Shown here: in pieces, positions 38,306-40,345 of the stretch
How positions within the stretch are numbered: position 1 is the first letter of the stretch
How the letters are laid out: each line of letters opens with the position of its first letter
Program-made: the position numbers and the translations under genes
Assembly (NCBI GenBank): GCA_030435675.1
Contig: JAUCMV010000025.1
Coordinates: forward strand, 1-40,345
From: Steinernema hermaphroditum
Lineage: Eukaryota; Nematoda; Chromadorea; Rhabditida; Steinernematidae
Direction of reading: 5' to 3'
Length of the DNA stretch: 40,345 nt
The notes under the pieces: generated by a model
The model's input: only the letters and a program-made list of their open reading frames with translations
The model's database searches: none
Told to the model about the DNA's origin: nothing

Positions 38306-39502
38306 TTAGTAGAAAGCTTCGTCGTCGTAGTCGTTGTCGATCGCTTCGCGGTCATAGTTGTGGTTGTAAAGGTAAAGGGCGCCGTCGTAGTAGTCGGTGT
38401 CGAAGTCTTGTCCTTCGTAGTAGCCATTGTAGAAGGTTTCGCCGTCGTCATGGTCGTTGTAAGGGTTTTCTTCGTCGCAGTGGTGATTGTGAAGACGTCT
38501 TCGTTGTAGTGGTGGTTATAGAAGGCCTTGTCGTCATAGTAGTCGTTGTAGAACTGTTCACCGTCGCGGTAGTCGTCGGGGGAGGCTTGTCCTCGTGGTA
38601 ATCGTTTTGATGGCGCCGATCGGTCTGAGAGTTGTGATAATTCGGGCGTCCTCGACTACCGTAATCTTGTCGCGACCAAGGGCGGTGATGGTTATAACAA
38701 CTTTCTTCGAAGTGTACCCGACGAGGTGGCGTGTTGATGAGTGACGAAGTTGGCGGCGTGTTCTTGGAACGTGGATACCGCTTTTTCCAGATTACGAGCA
38801 ACGGAGTTCAGGCGTTTCACCGGATCTTCTTCGTCGAGTGATGTCCATTGTTCGTAGTCCTGAGCTACTTCGATGGCCGTTTTCCAATCCTTTGGTCTAG
38901 CTTGATGGAGATAGAGGCCAAGTTTCTTGTTGACTCCGCTGCAGAACTTTTTCAACTTGAGTCGATCTCTTTGCGCTCTGTGAAGTCTTTCTTCGTCGAG
39001 AAGGCCACTTCCACTGTCGAGTGGACTCGTCTTGCGAATTCCTGTTTCTGTTTCTTCTGCTGCAGTGTCGCGTAGGCTTTCGTAGCGGTGAGATCCATCG
39101 GGGGAGAAACTTTCATGAGCGCTATAGTTGCCTTAGCCCATGACTCTTTTTTTCTTTTTTTGGGAGAATATCTTGTCTTTGCATCGCCTTTCAGGCTGGA
39201 TGGGAGAATGAGGAGTAATTGGCTGTGGTCGTTGCCTTGTAGTCGATTTCGGTGAACTCATTGTAAGAGGCATGGAATGACTTGCCCTCTTTCTCTCCAC
39301 TGAAGGTTGGGAACAGCGGCCTGCGGCTTGCAATGTCCATCGATGAATGCTTCTTTCGTCTATCGCTTTCCATTCTCAGCTTCTTTGATGTCTGAATTCT
39401 GCTCCCATAGCTTTGTCCTACATCCTCTTCTTCTCTTCTGTTCTTGCGTACTCTTCTTCTCTTGACGTTCCGCTCTGCTAGTCGTTGGCCTCGTTTTGAC
39501 TG
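38306..39502 (-). pseudogene. Retrotransposon gag, multiply frameshifted (unit 3)
   Basis: Same gag, but with many small indels from about 38455 onward that break the frame in the repeat tail, at 'FVTHQ', and repeatedly upstream. The tail decapeptides next to the stop are still readable. Confidence 0.8.
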
Positions 39503-39925
39503 GTCTCGTGGTCTTAGGGGTTGCCGGTTCCGGTGGAGTAGATTGCCGGAACGTGAGGTGGGGCAGGGATACCCCCTAAGGAAACTGTCGAAATAGCAGG
39601 CGGGTTGATCCCAGCGGCTTAGGTTGGGTCAGGAGGGCAATAGGGACGGCTCCAGTGGCCTGGGGTGGTGGTGATTGAATGAAACCTTCAGAGGGTACAG
39701 TAGCAGGCAGGTGTGAAGTAGTGTGTGAATGTGTGCGCTGATCAGGATCGTGCGGTGGACTACCTCGAGTAAGCGATCTTCTGTCGCTAACTGTTTCTTC
39801 GATAGCTCGTGATCTCGAGCTCGAACTTCTTGCAGAGGACGTATTTGTGTCCTCAAGTTGCTCTCCTTCGGCAATCAGACGCCATTTACGTCTTCTCATG
39901 CAGGTGGAAACGCACTGTGCACTGT
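39503..39925 (-). pseudogene. gag N-terminal coiled coil region (unit 3, noisy)
   Basis: Equivalent of 7563-7986, broken into several frames by indels. Confidence 0.5.
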
Positions 39926-39932
39926 GCACTGT
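39912..39932. repeat. Three tandem GCACTGT heptamers (unit 3)
   Basis: Conserved even though the surrounding sequence is noisy. Confidence 0.8.
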
Positions 39933-40345
39933 GCCGCGTACACAACATCAAATGTCAGAAAGTCGTTCTCCTTGATCATGTAAGTCTCGTAGGTACTCCA
40001 GTCGTGCGCGCAGAATCCGGCTTTCTGTGTAGACATAAGGAATGCCAAGCATGATCACCGTTTGACCGAGGTGAGAGAAATCGATTCCTTCACAGACCTT
40101 TCCTCTGGCCACGGAGAATAGGATTGCGCCTCTGCCATTCTCACAAGCATCAACGTACTTCTGCAGCGTCACTGACGTCATACGCGTCAGTACCAACTGA
40201 CAACCAAACTTATGTTTCATCAACTCATCGATGAGTCTCTAAACGGTAATATCTCATATTTTCCGAACTTTTCGTTTCCGACAAACCTGATCGTACCACG
40301 TGGAGACAACACTCTCCATATACATGTAGCTCGTGAAGAAAACGA
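39926..40345 (-). pseudogene. XPD/ERCC2 helicase fragment B (unit 3, cut by window end)
   Basis: Exon 39926-40238 with '[20 protein letters not shown]' still readable, intron 40239-40286, and the start of the next exon running off the window. Frameshifted by several small indels. Confidence 0.82.

Larger units (their letters stand above)
31949..40345. repeat. Tandem array unit 3, truncated by window end
   Basis: Third copy. The hAT part up to about 33725 is noisy, 33725-38455 is almost identical to the other units, and from about 38455 noise returns. The F-box-like gene and gag are frameshifted here. The unit stops inside XPD fragment B at the window edge. Confidence 0.95.

Overview
The window looks like a nematode nuclear genome segment. 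Evidence: many canonical GT..AG introns of only 42-56 nt with TTTCAG/TTTAG-type acceptors; a lineage-expanded F-box-like protein family starting 'MDSIPEIFIDAV', of the kind I associate with Steinernema-type worms (genus is inference only); and exon-intron fragments of conserved eukaryotic genes (XPD/ERCC2 helicase, TACO1/YebC). No bacterial genes, rRNA, intact tRNA or CRISPR are visible.

The dominant structure is a head-to-tail tandem array of a ~15.97 kb unit: unit 1 = 1-15972, unit 2 = 15973-31948, unit 3 = 31949-40345 (cut by the window end). Units 1 and 2 are nearly identical over their first ~12.7 kb; I found two substitutions and two homopolymer indels, by eye. Two blocks are instead noisy, with many 1-3 nt indels and substitutions (about 28755-33725 and from about 38455 to the end). 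This suggests unpolished long-read sequence or a differently aged copy.

One unit, left to right in unit 1 coordinates: 3' half of a hAT transposon (1-1929, target-site duplication at 1930-1937); a 39-nt-arm hairpin (1991-2085); XPD fragment A (minus); a 250-bp tandem repeat running into the only intact host-like gene, a 334-residue F-box-like protein (3249-4253, minus); its upstream module; a decayed paralogue (4650-5300); an LTR (5460-6340, minus) and retrotransposon gag (6352-7562, minus) with a decapeptide-repeat tail; XPD fragment B fused in frame to the gag N-terminal coiled coil; the 3' end of an unidentified multi-exon gene with a Cys-rich C-terminus (8606-9171, minus); a MULE whose inverted repeats are a two-letter minisatellite (9652-10945), carrying a transposase C-terminus and an antisense membrane-protein-like exon pair; two more copies of the F-box upstream module (11478-11574, 12222-12310); a lone exon; a TACO1 fragment; an F-box 3' relic (12846-13255); then the next hAT (13281-17901), which carries a 1.2-kb foldback element in its transposase gene.

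The unit is therefore a nest of DNA transposons, one gag-only LTR element, and pieces of at least four or five host genes, amplified as a block. Only the F-box-like gene (units 1 and 2) and the gag frame (unit 2) read through cleanly. The hAT transposase has a coherent seven-intron-boundary architecture but is broken by the foldback and by homopolymer shifts.
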